Below, piece after piece: positions 27,885 to 37,704 of a stretch of DNA of 64,000 nucleotides. The stretch's first letter is position 1. Each line of letters starts with the position of its first letter. A program made the translations under genes and the position numbers. The notes below the pieces were generated by a model that searched no databases, was not told the origin of the DNA, and saw only the letters and a list, made by a program, of their open reading frames with translations. This DNA is from Flagellimonas profundi (GTDB lineage Bacteria; Bacteroidota; Bacteroidia; Flavobacteriales; Flavobacteriaceae): the NCBI RefSeq assembly GCF_017313275.1, contig NZ_JAFLNM010000002.1:668455-732454 (forward strand). The letters are read 5' to 3'.

Positions 27885-28743
27885 TGGCTATCTTCTGTGT
27901 CAACGTTACAAAGTCAGCTACACTTAGCTGTTCGGGGCGTTGGTCAAAGATAGCATCTTCTTTTAGATTATCGGAAAGGTTGAAGGTTTTAAGACTATTG
28001 CGGATGGTTTTCCGCCTTTGGTTAAAAGCGGTTTTCACCACTTTAAAGAATAGGCGTTCATCGCAGGGGAGATTCAGTTCTTTTCTGCGCGTCAATCGTA
28101 GAACGCCCGAATCCACCTTTGGTGGTGGATCAAAAACCCCCGGTGGAACAGTGAACAAATACTCTGCTTTGTAATACGCTTGGACCAATACAGAAAGTAT
28201 CCCGTAAGTTTTGCTCCCCGGTCCTTCGCAAATACGTTTGGCCACCTCTTTTTGAAACATTCCGGAAAATTCGGGGACCTGTTGCCTCATGTCCAACATT
28301 TTAAAAACAATCTGGCTGGAAATATTGTAAGGAAAGTTGCCTGTAATGGCGAATTGTTCCTCGCCATATAGTTCGGTAAGGTCGAATTTGAGGAAATCGG
28401 CCTCTATGACATTCAGACGGTTGTTTTGTTTTAGGATTGCGGCATGTTCCAAAGGAAAACTGTGGTTGAGGTACACAATGGATTCTTGGTCCAGGTCCAT
28501 TGCCACTAGATCTAGATCCCGTTGCAGTAAATGTTTGGTAAGTACCCCCATTCCGGGACCTATCTCCAGTACATTTTTATAACCGTCCAACGATAGCGTC
28601 TGCGCAATTTTTTGGGCTACGGACTCATCTTTAAGGAAATGCTGGCCTAAATGCTTTTTTGCCTTTACGGCACCATCATTTTGTGTATGTTTTGGGTTGT
28701 ATTGACCGCTGCTGGAGTACTTTTTTCGTTTCTTTTTGGACAC
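27871..28743 (-). CDS. rsmA: 16S rRNA (adenine1518/1519-N6)-dimethyltransferase RsmA (KsgA)
   Basis: This 290-residue enzyme dimethylates two adjacent adenines near the 3' end of 16S rRNA using S-adenosylmethionine. '[13 protein letters not shown]', '[12 protein letters not shown]' (SAM site) and '[14 protein letters not shown]' (the N-x-P-Y catalytic motif) are all seen. A charged N-terminal tail of about 28 residues ('[21 protein letters not shown]') precedes the enzyme core. It lies 18 bases after the GGCT-like gene. Confidence 0.96.
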   Translation of the reverse strand: MSKKKRKKYSSSGQYNPKHTQNDGAVKAKKHLGQHFLKDESVAQKIAQTLSLDGYKNVLEIGPGMGVLTKHLLQRDLDLVAMDLDQESIVYLNHSFPLEHAAILKQNNRLNVIEADFLKFDLTELYGEEQFAITGNFPYNISSQIVFKMLDMRQQVPEFSGMFQKEVAKRICEGPGSKTYGILSVLVQAYYKAEYLFTVPPGVFDPPPKVDSGVLRLTRRKELNLPCDERLFFKVVKTAFNQRRKTIRNSLKTFNLSDNLKEDAIFDQRPEQLSVADFVTLTQKIANDPI

Positions 28744-28761
28744 GGATGGTTTTTTTGCAAG

Positions 28762-29070
28762 TTAGTCGGAATTTTCGATATAGATCCAAGCTTCATCCCC
28801 GGATTCCAACGAAAATTTTTGACGCTTGTAAGCGCTGGTTTCGTAAATATCCGCCTTTTTCAAGTCGGTTTCATTGACTTGGTAGGCTATTCCCATGACT
28901 TTGTCTTCGGGATTATTGGTGTTGATGACCAACGCATAACGACCGTAAACGGCATTTTCCAGTTTTTTGAATCCCAGTGCAGCATCGGTTCTTCCTTTGA
29001 GAAAGCGACCAAAAATATATTGCTGCACTTGCAGGTCCTGAAGCGTTCCATAGGAAAAAAGATATTCCAA
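28762..29070 (-). CDS. Gamma-glutamylcyclotransferase (AIG2-like) family protein
   Basis: The protein core begins 'EYLFSYGTLQDLQVQQYIFGR', which is the signature of the GGCT/AIG2 fold. No ATG is near it: the frame is open far upstream, but that part overlaps DUF4286 in another frame. The best start is TTG at 29070, 4 bases after the DUF4286 stop, giving 102 residues. A Glu in 'GIAYQVNETDLKKADIYETSAY' fits the catalytic acid position. The reaction may be on gamma-glutamyl amino acids or related amides. It is part of the run DUF4286-GGCT-rsmA-mgtE. Confidence 0.75.
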   Translation of the reverse strand: MEYLFSYGTLQDLQVQQYIFGRFLKGRTDAALGFKKLENAVYGRYALVINTNNPEDKVMGIAYQVNETDLKKADIYETSAYKRQKFSLESGDEAWIYIENSD

Positions 29071-29074
29071 AGGG

Positions 29075-29392
29075 CTAAGGTATTTGTTGACTGATGACTT
29101 CGAGTTCGGTTCTAAAGGCGACGAATTTGTTGGGAAACATTTTTTGGGCATCGGCACGCAAACGCTCCGCATCTTCTTTGTAATATGCTTCCAACGTGCC
29201 CCTGTCTTGCGTGGTGTATTGGACGGAATAGGTAATGCCACCCATATCTTCCTCCACCAAAACCTTGACCATTTTGGCATGGGAAAATTTTCCCGTTGCC
29301 AGCATATCGGGCAGGTGTTTGTCCTTCATCCAATCCAACCATTGGTCGTGGACACTTTCATCTATATTGATGGTAACATTATATATAAGCAT
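29075..29392 (-). CDS. DUF4286 family protein
   Basis: This 105-residue protein starts 'MLIYNVTINIDESVHDQWLDWMK' and contains 'GGITYSVQYTTQDRGTLEAYYKEDAERLR', which marks DUF4286, a dimeric ferredoxin-like (antibiotic-monooxygenase-like) fold in Bacteroidota. Function unknown. It is 36 bases from the TPR gene upstream and 4 bases from the GGCT-like gene downstream. Confidence 0.85.
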   Translation of the reverse strand: MLIYNVTINIDESVHDQWLDWMKDKHLPDMLATGKFSHAKMVKVLVEEDMGGITYSVQYTTQDRGTLEAYYKEDAERLRADAQKMFPNKFVAFRTELEVISQQIP

Positions 29393-29428
29393 TTGCCTTT
29401 TGTTTATTGGGGCTAAAGTAGGAAAGAA

Positions 29429-31228
29429 TTAGTTAATGGCGTCCCCGCGCAGTCTCCTAAAATTCTTTCGGGCCTGAGGAAAGTAATAACTGTCCTGATA
29501 ATTATAGATGATTTTCTCGTAATGGCTCTTGGCCTTTTCAGGTTCGTTCAGAATATTTTCATACAGTTCTCCAAGGGCAAAGTGGGCATCGTCCGCCAAA
29601 ATACCATCAGCATAGAACTCTACAATTTTTTGATAGTTGAACTCGGCACCTTCATAGCTTTTTTGTTCCACTAAAAGTTCGGCTTGTTTTAGTAAAGCTT
29701 CGTCCTCGATTTTCTCCCCTTTATGGTTTTGTAAAATATCTTCAAGCTCCTCAATGGCTTCCTTGTCTTTATTTTGATAGGCCAGTAAGTCTGCCCTGGC
29801 ATATTTTTTCAAGGCGGTTTGTGTGGAGTCTTCTAAAGAGTTGTCCGAAATAAGCAAGCTCAATTGCATAGCATCATTGGCGATAAGTTGCGATGTGGAA
29901 CTCCGCAGTACTTTCAATTGAGTAAGGGCCCAGTCAAAATCGCCTTTGTAAAAGCTGGTCTGTGCCACTTTAAACCGTGCATCTTGACCAAGCACATCGT
30001 TTTTGACGCTTTTTTGAACTTGTGTAAAAAGGATCAAGGCTTCGTTGAACCTTTGATCGTACACAAGGATATCCCCAAGAGCCAATTTTACATAAGCCAT
30101 TGTCATTCGTCCCATCGGGAGCTCCAAGCTTTCCTTGAGCATGGCAATGGCAGGTTCGGGCTCTTCTTTTTTGAAGGTAAGAAAGTTTGCGTAGGCAATC
30201 TGTAGCTGCAAGGTAATGCTCTGGTTGCCATACTCCGCTACCAAGTCTTCAAACTTTTCTTCCACATCCTCCAACACCTTTTCCGTAGGGTTTTCCAAGG
30301 CAATGTCTATTAGGTTGAGTTCTGCATTGAGCCTGGTTCTGGGATTTTCCGTGTTGTCCACGATATATTCGTAAATCTCGGTCGCGGTTTCCCACTCCTT
30401 ATCCTCCAAAGCTATGCTGCCCAAATTTTCCAATCGATCAACGGATTGCCCCTCGCTACGTTTGTAGATGGCTTTTTCCTGACCAAAAGCACTGTTGTAT
30501 TGCTTTTGCTGTACAAAAAGCCAGCTCAAGAGCTCGTTCCAAAGTATATCTGGAGCTTTCTGTGCATTTTGTAGCAAGACTTTTCGCAGCAGCACATTGT
30601 TTTCGTTGGATGGGTCCTCGGAAATAAAATCATCGATATTGCGCAGCACATTGGAGCGTGAGGTACGTCCTTCCCAAATAAGGTTGAGGTAGGATTGGTA
30701 CATTTTTGCGATATCGCCCTGCTCACCATATATACGTGCCAACTGAAAATCGTAGTTGAGATCGGGCTTTAGTTCCATTGCCCGGGTATAGGCTTGTATG
30801 GCATAATCCAATAGGGCGTATTTTTGGAAACGATACCCAACGCTATATCCATAATTAGGATTGTCCTCTATTTTGTTGATGGCCCTATCATAATAGCTAT
30901 TGGCCTTTTCAGCTTCATTTTTTAAGGTGAAATTGTACCCTAGTTCAATGTAAAAAGTAGGAAAAGCGTAACTGTCCTCTATTTTTTCAAGTAAAAAAGT
31001 CTCTGCATCATCGTAGCGTTCCAATTGTTGGTAGCAGGCCACCAATCCCTCGGCATAATCGGTACGCCTTGGGTTGGTATCCACCAATTTTTCGTAAAAA
31101 ACCACGGCTTTCTCGTAATCACCATCCTTAAAGTATTGTTTGGCCAAGAAATCCTCTTGGGCCCATCCAATACCGCCGGATAAAATAAATATGAGAAATA
31201 AAAGACGTCGCAATGGGATGTGCATCAT
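29429..31228 (-). CDS. TPR-repeat protein with signal peptide
   Basis: I take the ATG at 31228 (599 residues); a TTG two codons upstream opens the frame. Residues 1-23 are a signal peptide ending 'GWAQ'. The rest is a chain of tetratricopeptide repeats, for example 'AKQYFKDGDYEKAVVFYEKLVDTNP', 'YALLDYAIQAYTRAMELKP' and near the end 'ADDAHFALGELYENILNEPEKAKSHYEKII'. It is probably periplasmic and acts as a protein scaffold. The gene sits between serS and DUF4286 in the long minus-strand group; repeat copy 5 at 31251 separates it from serS. Confidence 0.88.
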   Translation of the reverse strand: MMHIPLRRLLFLIFILSGGIGWAQEDFLAKQYFKDGDYEKAVVFYEKLVDTNPRRTDYAEGLVACYQQLERYDDAETFLLEKIEDSYAFPTFYIELGYNFTLKNEAEKANSYYDRAINKIEDNPNYGYSVGYRFQKYALLDYAIQAYTRAMELKPDLNYDFQLARIYGEQGDIAKMYQSYLNLIWEGRTSRSNVLRNIDDFISEDPSNENNVLLRKVLLQNAQKAPDILWNELLSWLFVQQKQYNSAFGQEKAIYKRSEGQSVDRLENLGSIALEDKEWETATEIYEYIVDNTENPRTRLNAELNLIDIALENPTEKVLEDVEEKFEDLVAEYGNQSITLQLQIAYANFLTFKKEEPEPAIAMLKESLELPMGRMTMAYVKLALGDILVYDQRFNEALILFTQVQKSVKNDVLGQDARFKVAQTSFYKGDFDWALTQLKVLRSSTSQLIANDAMQLSLLISDNSLEDSTQTALKKYARADLLAYQNKDKEAIEELEDILQNHKGEKIEDEALLKQAELLVEQKSYEGAEFNYQKIVEFYADGILADDAHFALGELYENILNEPEKAKSHYEKIIYNYQDSYYFPQARKNFRRLRGDAIN

Positions 31229-31250
31229 TAACAATTAATCAGAGTGTCTT

Positions 31251-31330
31251 GTCATTTCGAACGTAGTGAGAAATCCCATTTCAAGTTCAGGATTATGAGA
31301 TTCCTCGTCACTTCGCTCTGTCGGAATGAC
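31251..31330. repeat. Dispersed palindromic repeat, copy 5
   Basis: GTCATTTCGAACGTAGTGAGAAAT at the left and GTCACTTCGCTCTGTCGGAATGAC at the right form a long imperfect hairpin. The right arm is close to the left arm of copy 1 (6341). It lies between serS and the TPR gene. Confidence 0.75.
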
Positions 31331-31441
31331 ATTTGTACTCAAAAAGACCTCTTGGATTTTAATCCATAGCGGTTTATTTCAAATATAACGCAGAAATGTG
31401 GGGGATTCTGTTAAGCGAATCCAAATTAATCGCAGAAAACC

Positions 31442-32713
31442 TTAATCGATGGTGTCAAAACCGCAATAAGGAACCAAGACTTCGGGTATTTTTATGCCCT
31501 CGTCGGTCTGATAGTTCTCCAAGATTCCTGCCAGTACTCTTGGCAATGCCAATGAGCTTCCGTTCAAGGTGTGGGCCAATTGACTTTTTCCGTTTTCGTC
31601 CTTGTAACGAAGCTTTAGGCGATTGGCCTGGAAGGTCTCAAAATTGGACACGGAGCTTATCTCCAACCACCGATCTTGTGCGGTCGAGAACACTTCAAAA
31701 TCAAAGGTGAGTGCCGATGTGAAACCAAGGTCTCCCCCGCAAAGACGCAGAATACGGTAAGGTAATTTGAGTTCGCGAAGTATGTTTTTTACGTGCTCGA
31801 CCATTTCATCTAAAGCTTGGTAGGAATTGTTCGGGTGTTCCATTCGTACGATTTCGACCTTGTCGAATTGGTGCAAACGGTTCAAACCGCGAACGTGCGC
31901 CCCGTAGCTTCCGGCTTCACGACGAAAACAAGGAGTGTAGCCGGTATATTTGATCGGGAAATCACTTTCTGCCAAAATATCACCTCTGTGCAAGTTGGTC
32001 ACGGGAACTTCAGCCGTTGGAATAAGGTAGAGGTCATCTGCCTGAACATGATACATTTGGCCTTCCTTATCGGGTAACTGACCTGTTCCATAACCAGAAT
32101 CTTCGTTGACCATTAATGGCACCTGCATTTCAGTGTAGCCAGCTTCGGCATTTTTGTCCAAGAAGTAGGCGATCAGGGCACGTTGCAAACGGGCACCTTT
32201 TCCTTTGTACACAGGAAAGCCAGCTCCTGTAATTTTAACGCCGAGCTCAAAATCGATGATGTCATATTTTTTTGCCAATTCCCAATGAGGAAGTGCTTTT
32301 TCCGATAAGGTCGGGATATCCCCTTCCTTGAAAACCTCTTCGTTGTCCTCCTCGGAATTGCCTGCAGGAACAGAGTCGTGAGGAACGTTGGGAATCAAAT
32401 ACAATTGCTGCTGAAGTTCATCGGCAACGGCGTTCAGGTCTTCCCCTAATTTTTTGGATGCTTCCTTGAGTCCAGCAGTTTTTTCCTTTAGAGCATTGGC
32501 CTCCTGTGCCTTTCCTGTTTTGAAAAGCATACCAATTTCCTTGGAAAGCTTGTTGGATTCGGCCAGGGTAGCATCCAGTTCGGTTTGGATGGAACGTCTT
32601 TTTTCGTCGAGTTCCAAAACCTTTGATATCATAGGTGCTGCATCGATGTTACGCTTTTTTAAAGCGGTAGTGATACTTTCTTTGTTTTCCCTGATGTTCT
32701 GTATTTGAAGCAT
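31442..32713 (-). CDS. serS: Seryl-tRNA synthetase
   Basis: This 423-residue class II synthetase has an N-terminal tRNA-binding coiled coil (residues 1-105, 'ELDATLAESNKLSKEIGMLFKTG'), motif 2 'TPCFRREAGSYG' and motif 3 'ALPRVLAGILENYQ', with 'TAEVPVTNLHRGDI' for serine binding. It charges tRNA-Ser. It is upstream of the TPR gene and downstream of ribF with a decayed gene between. Confidence 0.97.
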   Translation of the reverse strand: MLQIQNIRENKESITTALKKRNIDAAPMISKVLELDEKRRSIQTELDATLAESNKLSKEIGMLFKTGKAQEANALKEKTAGLKEASKKLGEDLNAVADELQQQLYLIPNVPHDSVPAGNSEEDNEEVFKEGDIPTLSEKALPHWELAKKYDIIDFELGVKITGAGFPVYKGKGARLQRALIAYFLDKNAEAGYTEMQVPLMVNEDSGYGTGQLPDKEGQMYHVQADDLYLIPTAEVPVTNLHRGDILAESDFPIKYTGYTPCFRREAGSYGAHVRGLNRLHQFDKVEIVRMEHPNNSYQALDEMVEHVKNILRELKLPYRILRLCGGDLGFTSALTFDFEVFSTAQDRWLEISSVSNFETFQANRLKLRYKDENGKSQLAHTLNGSSLALPRVLAGILENYQTDEGIKIPEVLVPYCGFDTID

Positions 32714-32740
32714 GGCCTTGTTTTGAGCCGCAAATTTAAT

Positions 32741-32923
32741 TTAATCTGAAGAAGTGCCCAACTTTATTCCAATGGAGAAGGCAGAATCCAATCGATGTGG
32801 GCAAAATGTTTGCACGGAACGCTGGCCAAATCCACATTCAGCACTGACCAATAGTCCATAAAATACCCTGAAAACCACAAGTTGTGCGATATCAATCTTT
32901 TTAAAAAGAAACTGGTTGATCAT
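32741..32923 (-). pseudogene. Remnant of an HTTM-domain (vitamin-K-carboxylase-like) gene
   Basis: The first ~29 codons from an ATG at 32923 read 'MINQFLFKKIDIAQLVVFRVFYGLLVSAE', which is the conserved N-terminus of flavobacterial HTTM membrane proteins. After that the frame breaks: the next frame gives 'FAHIDWILPSP', like the following conserved block of the family (normally near 'HIGF/DWLxP'). The intact family is over 400 residues, so this is a decayed stub. It lies between ribF (stop 32924) and serS, a place where I expect such a gene in relatives. Confidence 0.6.
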
Positions 32924-33853
32924 TTATTTGGAAATTAGATCCAAAGAGCGGCTTTTATCCTTTTTTAATTGTTCCTTAAGTTCTTCGACTGAATTGAACT
33001 TATGCTCGTCCCGTATGCGGTGTAGCAGTTCTACCTGAATCTTTTTGTTGTAGAGATCTCCTTCAAAGTCAAAGAAGTTAACCTCAATGCTTTTTTGGGA
33101 ACCGTCCACAGTTGGGTTGAAACCGATATTCATCATTCCAAAATACTCTTGCCCTTCAATGGTACTTCTAACCACGTAAGCGCCGTTTTTTGGAATAAGT
33201 TTATAGGCTTCCTCAATATGAAGGTTAGCTGTTGGGAAACCAAAGTCCCTGCCCAAGCCTTTTCCTTTTTTAACGGTTCCAGTGAGCATGTACGCATAAC
33301 TCAAGTAATTGTTGGCGGTTTCTACATCTCCATCCAAAAGTGCCTTTCTGATTTTTGTGGAACTCACGGAAACATCTTCTATTTCTTGGGCTGGAATTTC
33401 CTCAACTTCAAAGTCAAAAGTATTTCCAAAGGAAATCAGGTCCTGTATATTGGCATTTCGGTTACGGCCAAACCTATGGTCGTAACCAATGATTATTCTT
33501 TTTGCCTTGATGTTGTTCACAAGAATGTCGCGTACAAAATCTATTGCGGAAAGCCTTGAAAATTGCTTGGTAAACGGGTGGATGATCAAATAATCAAGCC
33601 CCAAGGTCTCCAAAATTTGCTTTTTTTCTTCGAGTGTGTTCAACAGTTTAATGTCCACATCTTTTTGCAATACCATTCGCGGATGCGGGAAAAAAGTGAG
33701 CACTGTGGATTTTAACCCTGTGTTTTTGGCATTGTTTGTGAGACGTTCAAGTATCTTGCGATGTCCAAGATGTACACCGTCAAAGGTGCCGATGGTCACC
33801 ACTGTATGGTGCGGAATGTCCTTAAAATCAGAAATGTTGTGGATTGTTTCCAA
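32924..33853 (-). CDS. ribF: Bifunctional riboflavin kinase / FAD synthetase
   Basis: This 309-residue enzyme turns riboflavin into FMN and FAD. The N-terminal adenylyltransferase part has 'VTIGTFDGVHLGHRKIL' (H-x-G-H), 'IIIGYDHRFGRNR' and 'SSTKIRKALLDGDVETAN'. The C-terminal kinase part has 'GKGLGRDFGFPTANL' and 'NIGFNPTV'. Both domains are complete. FMN made here would feed ApbE (55688-56731) in the same window. Confidence 0.96.
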   Translation of the reverse strand: METIHNISDFKDIPHHTVVTIGTFDGVHLGHRKILERLTNNAKNTGLKSTVLTFFPHPRMVLQKDVDIKLLNTLEEKKQILETLGLDYLIIHPFTKQFSRLSAIDFVRDILVNNIKAKRIIIGYDHRFGRNRNANIQDLISFGNTFDFEVEEIPAQEIEDVSVSSTKIRKALLDGDVETANNYLSYAYMLTGTVKKGKGLGRDFGFPTANLHIEEAYKLIPKNGAYVVRSTIEGQEYFGMMNIGFNPTVDGSQKSIEVNFFDFEGDLYNKKIQVELLHRIRDEHKFNSVEELKEQLKKDKSRSLDLISK

Positions 33854-33909
33854 CTATCAAGAAATAAAAAAAGGCTTACATTTGAAATTATACTATGCCC
33901 TAACCGTGT

Positions 33910-36900
33910 ATGAAAGCTAAATTACATCTTGTTTTTTCAATAACCATATTTTTTAGCTGCTTTTGTATTTATGGACAGCAAGGTTATTGGAAAACAGTGC
34001 CCAAACAGCCCAACCTACGAAGTGCCTCCTTACAGGACATTTCCGGTGTGAAAAAGGTTTTGACACTGGATGAAAAGATTTTTTCCGACGAGATGAAATC
34101 TTTTTCAACTTTAAAGGGAAATACGCAAGTTGTGTATCTGCCGGACAACCAAGGAGACATCGTTCAGTTCAATTTAAGGGAAACACCGGTCTTACATCCA
34201 GATTTGGCCAAGAAATACCCGAATATAAAATCTTACACCGGGGTAAGCTCCAATGGAAGGTACAAAGTGAAACTCAGTAACTCCCATAAAGGATTACAAG
34301 CTATGGTGGTAGACCAGCAAAACAACAAAACGGCTTTCATGGAACCTGTTTCCAATATGTCGGATGCATATGTTTTGTATGATAAGGACTCAAGGGTCGC
34401 AAAAGATCAGAATTTTATTTGCGCGACCAGTAAAGATTTATTTGGAGGGAGCGGTAAAGCATCGAATATGACAGGAAAAACGCTAAGTCCATTGGTAGAT
34501 GACCAATTGTTGCGTAAATATAGAATCGCTGTTTCGGCAACGGGTGAGTATACTGAGGAAATGGGAGGTACTGTTGCGGATGCACTTGCAGGAATCAACG
34601 CTACCATAACAAGGGTGAACGAGGTTTTTGAAACGGACCTTGGGGTTACACTGGAGTTGATACCGAACAATGACCTTATCATATTCACCGATGCCGTTAA
34701 TGATCCTTACGATAATAGTTTAAATGCTGAGGTACAGGCAACAATCACTTCCATAATTGGTGAAGGGAATTATGATGTTGGCCATCTTTTTCATAAAGTT
34801 GGGGAAGGGGAAGATAATGGTAATGCTGGTTTTGTTGGTGCTGTTTGTATCGATAATAGAAAGGGTAGTGCTTTCTCTTCAGCGTTTAATCCCCAAGGAG
34901 ATATTTTCGATATTGATTATGTGGCCCACGAACTTGGGCATCAGTTTGGTGCCAACCATACTTGGTCATTCGAATCTGAAGGAACGGGAGTACAAGCTGA
35001 GCCGGCCAGTGGAACCACAATAATGGGGTATGCCGGGATTGTTGGCGAGAATAATGTGGCTGCCAATGGGGATGATTACTTTCATTACAACAGTATTCTT
35101 CAAATATCGACTTATTTGGAAACAACATCCTGTGCCCAAACTACTGCATTGATCAACGCTCCACCTCAGCTTACTCCGGTAAATGATTTTACCATTCCAA
35201 AGGGAACCGCATTTGTTTTAGAGGGTAACGCGACCGATCCCGATGTAGGGGATGTGCTCACCTATACTTGGGAACAAATAGATGATGGGGTGGTAACCGT
35301 CTCTTCCTTTGGTCCGTCCAATCCCAGTGGAGCAAATTTTAGATCACTTCCTCCAACCACAGAACCTTCAAGATATTTCCCAAAACTGTCTGAGGTTGTT
35401 CAGGGTAATTTAACCCAGGTAACGCCGGTAATAGGAGATGCATGGGAAACTGTATCGGATGTGGAGCGCAACTTTAGCTTTGCTTGCACCGTTCGGGACA
35501 ATGCTCCAGGAGGAGGGCAGGTGGTTTCAGATTTATTGGATGTAATGGTGGTAAAGGCAGCAGGACCATTTGTAATAACATCCCAAACAGCAGGTGAAGT
35601 TTATCAAGCAGGTTCTATCCAAGAAATCACTTGGGATGTGGCCAATACCAATATTACTCCGGTAAATGCTCAAAACGTTGATATTTTTCTTTCGTTGGAT
35701 GGGGGACAAAGCTTTCCTATTACATTGTCCGAGAACACTTTAAATGATGGGTCCGAAGAGGTGCTATTGCCAGGGGATGCCACAACTACAGCTCGAATAA
35801 TGGTAAAGGCCAGCGATAATATATTTTATGCCGTTAACAGTGCCGATTTTACCATTGAAGAATCACAAGTGGTTCTGAATTTCGATACATTGAATTATGA
35901 GGTTTGCCAACCGGACGATTTGGTGATTCCCTTTACATATGAAACCTATGCCGGATTTAATGAGAACTCTACGTTTTCTGCAGATGTGCCCGTAGGGTTG
36001 TCCGCCGTTTTTTCGCTGACAAATGCCAATGCCGATAATACAGCGGTAGATTTAACCCTGAGCAATACAAATACCATTGCCGCCGGGATTTATGATATAA
36101 TTGTTACTTCGACCGCTGCCTCTGTAACCAAAACAGTGATTCTATCAGTATCCGTACAAGATGGTACTTTTTCGGATGTGGTACTATTGTCCCCTACTAA
36201 TGGAGGTATTGGAATTTCTTTGGATGCCGAGCTTAGTTGGGAGGATAACCCCTTATACTCCGTTTATGATGTAGAAGTGGCCACAGATGTCGGTTTTACA
36301 AATATAGTTGAGTCCGCAACGGTACCTTTTACCACCTACAGAACCACTAGTTTAATAGCGGAAACAGAATATTTTTGGAGAGTTAGGCCAAGCAATGGTT
36401 GTGGAACAGGAACATTTGGACCTCCCTTTAGTTTTATTACCTCACAGGTAGACTGTAAGAATAGGGAAGCAAATAACTTACCGATCAATATTCCATCTTC
36501 AGGTACACCAACCATTACTGCATCTGTATTCTTTTTAGAAGATTTGCCCGTTTCCGATGTAAATGTAAACTTGGAGTTGGACCATACCTACTTGGAAGAT
36601 TTGGTCATTACCCTTATTTCCCCTTCAGGAACAGAGGTGACTTTGATTTCCAACACATGTGGGGACTTGAATAATATCAATGCAGTTTTCGATGATGACG
36701 GAAGCCCTATCGAATGTACAGGAAGTCCGGCTATTTCCGGAGCCGTTACGCCTCTTGGTTCATTGGCTTCTTTAAAAGGAGAATCTATCTTAGGGGAGTG
36801 GATATTGGAAATACAGGACACGGCAGCGAGTGATGGTGGAACACTGATAGGCTTTTCTTTGGACATGTGCATAGAAGGAAATTATCGTCCAGATGAAGAT

Positions 36901-37704
36901 GATGATGGGGTTTTTGATGATGGTGACGATCTTTGTTTGGGAACCCCCAAAGGAGTTGAGGTAGATACCAATGGGTGCGCCATTTACAGATTTGCATCAG
37001 ATAATTTTGAGGTTGAAATTGAAAGTGAGACCTGCCGCAGCAGTAATAATGGTTCCATTACCGTTACACCTTTTGATACTTCTATAACCTATACCGCTGT
37101 GCTGACCGGACCCAATGGTACGGATTCTTTTGATTTTACCGACTCACAAATCTTTAACAACTTAACGGCTGGTGATTATTCTCTTTGTATTACGGGAACC
37201 AATGGAATGATAACTTATGAAGAGGTATGTTTCAATGCGGTAATTACGCAACCGGATGTATTGGATATGAATGCATTGATAGATGCTGGCATTTTGAGTT
37301 TAGAATTGAGCGGCGCTTCCTTTTATAATATAGAGTTAAATGGATTGGTCACTCAAACTGAAGCATCAAAGCTCCAACTGAATTTGCAGGAGGGCGTTAA
37401 TACATTGAGAGTTTATTCAAACCTACCGTGTCAGGGTGTATTGGAAAAGACGTTGTTTTATTCTTCCAAGCCCATTATTTCGCCGAACCCGGTAGAGAGT
37501 ACCACAAAAATATATTTGGGAGGGTACGTCGGTGAAGTGGGAATTCAAATTTTCACGGCCAATGGAAGATTGGTTCATGCCCAAAGGGCAACAGTCCATG
37601 GTGCTGACCTTGAATTGAATTTATCCCATTTACCCAAAGGAATCTATTATCTGAGAGTTGAAAAAGCAGGGGCAAAAGAAATGTTTAAATTTATAAAACG
37701 ATGA
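33910..37704 (+). CDS. Secreted zinc metalloprotease with P-domain and T9SS sorting domain
   Basis: This is a 1264-residue secreted protein. It has a signal peptide (1-23), a propeptide-like region, a reprolysin-type protease domain with 'VAHELGHQFGANH' near residue 340 (three His ligands and the catalytic Glu) and the Met-turn 'TIMGYAG' near 371, Ig/FN3-like beta domains, a proprotein-convertase P-domain (about 850-990, 'LELDHTYLEDLVITLISPSGTEVTL'), an acidic Asp-rich stretch (calcium-binding-like), and a C-terminal T9SS type A sorting signal ('ISPNPVESTTKIYL...GIYYLRVE'). It is sorted by the type IX system and probably degrades external protein. Its stop overlaps the next gene. Confidence 0.94.
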   Translation: MKAKLHLVFSITIFFSCFCIYGQQGYWKTVPKQPNLRSASLQDISGVKKVLTLDEKIFSDEMKSFSTLKGNTQVVYLPDNQGDIVQFNLRETPVLHPDLAKKYPNIKSYTGVSSNGRYKVKLSNSHKGLQAMVVDQQNNKTAFMEPVSNMSDAYVLYDKDSRVAKDQNFICATSKDLFGGSGKASNMTGKTLSPLVDDQLLRKYRIAVSATGEYTEEMGGTVADALAGINATITRVNEVFETDLGVTLELIPNNDLIIFTDAVNDPYDNSLNAEVQATITSIIGEGNYDVGHLFHKVGEGEDNGNAGFVGAVCIDNRKGSAFSSAFNPQGDIFDIDYVAHELGHQFGANHTWSFESEGTGVQAEPASGTTIMGYAGIVGENNVAANGDDYFHYNSILQISTYLETTSCAQTTALINAPPQLTPVNDFTIPKGTAFVLEGNATDPDVGDVLTYTWEQIDDGVVTVSSFGPSNPSGANFRSLPPTTEPSRYFPKLSEVVQGNLTQVTPVIGDAWETVSDVERNFSFACTVRDNAPGGGQVVSDLLDVMVVKAAGPFVITSQTAGEVYQAGSIQEITWDVANTNITPVNAQNVDIFLSLDGGQSFPITLSENTLNDGSEEVLLPGDATTTARIMVKASDNIFYAVNSADFTIEESQVVLNFDTLNYEVCQPDDLVIPFTYETYAGFNENSTFSADVPVGLSAVFSLTNANADNTAVDLTLSNTNTIAAGIYDIIVTSTAASVTKTVILSVSVQDGTFSDVVLLSPTNGGIGISLDAELSWEDNPLYSVYDVEVATDVGFTNIVESATVPFTTYRTTSLIAETEYFWRVRPSNGCGTGTFGPPFSFITSQVDCKNREANNLPINIPSSGTPTITASVFFLEDLPVSDVNVNLELDHTYLEDLVITLISPSGTEVTLISNTCGDLNNINAVFDDDGSPIECTGSPAISGAVTPLGSLASLKGESILGEWILEIQDTAASDGGTLIGFSLDMCIEGNYRPDEDDDGVFDDGDDLCLGTPKGVEVDTNGCAIYRFASDNFEVEIESETCRSSNNGSITVTPFDTSITYTAVLTGPNGTDSFDFTDSQIFNNLTAGDYSLCITGTNGMITYEEVCFNAVITQPDVLDMNALIDAGILSLELSGASFYNIELNGLVTQTEASKLQLNLQEGVNTLRVYSNLPCQGVLEKTLFYSSKPIISPNPVESTTKIYLGGYVGEVGIQIFTANGRLVHAQRATVHGADLELNLSHLPKGIYYLRVEKAGAKEMFKFIKR

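Noticed and set aside
28762-29280. A 172-codon frame starting at an ATG at 29280 for the GGCT-like protein
   Set aside because: Its first 70 codons overlap DUF4286 in another frame and have no family similarity; the conserved fold begins after a TTG at 29070.
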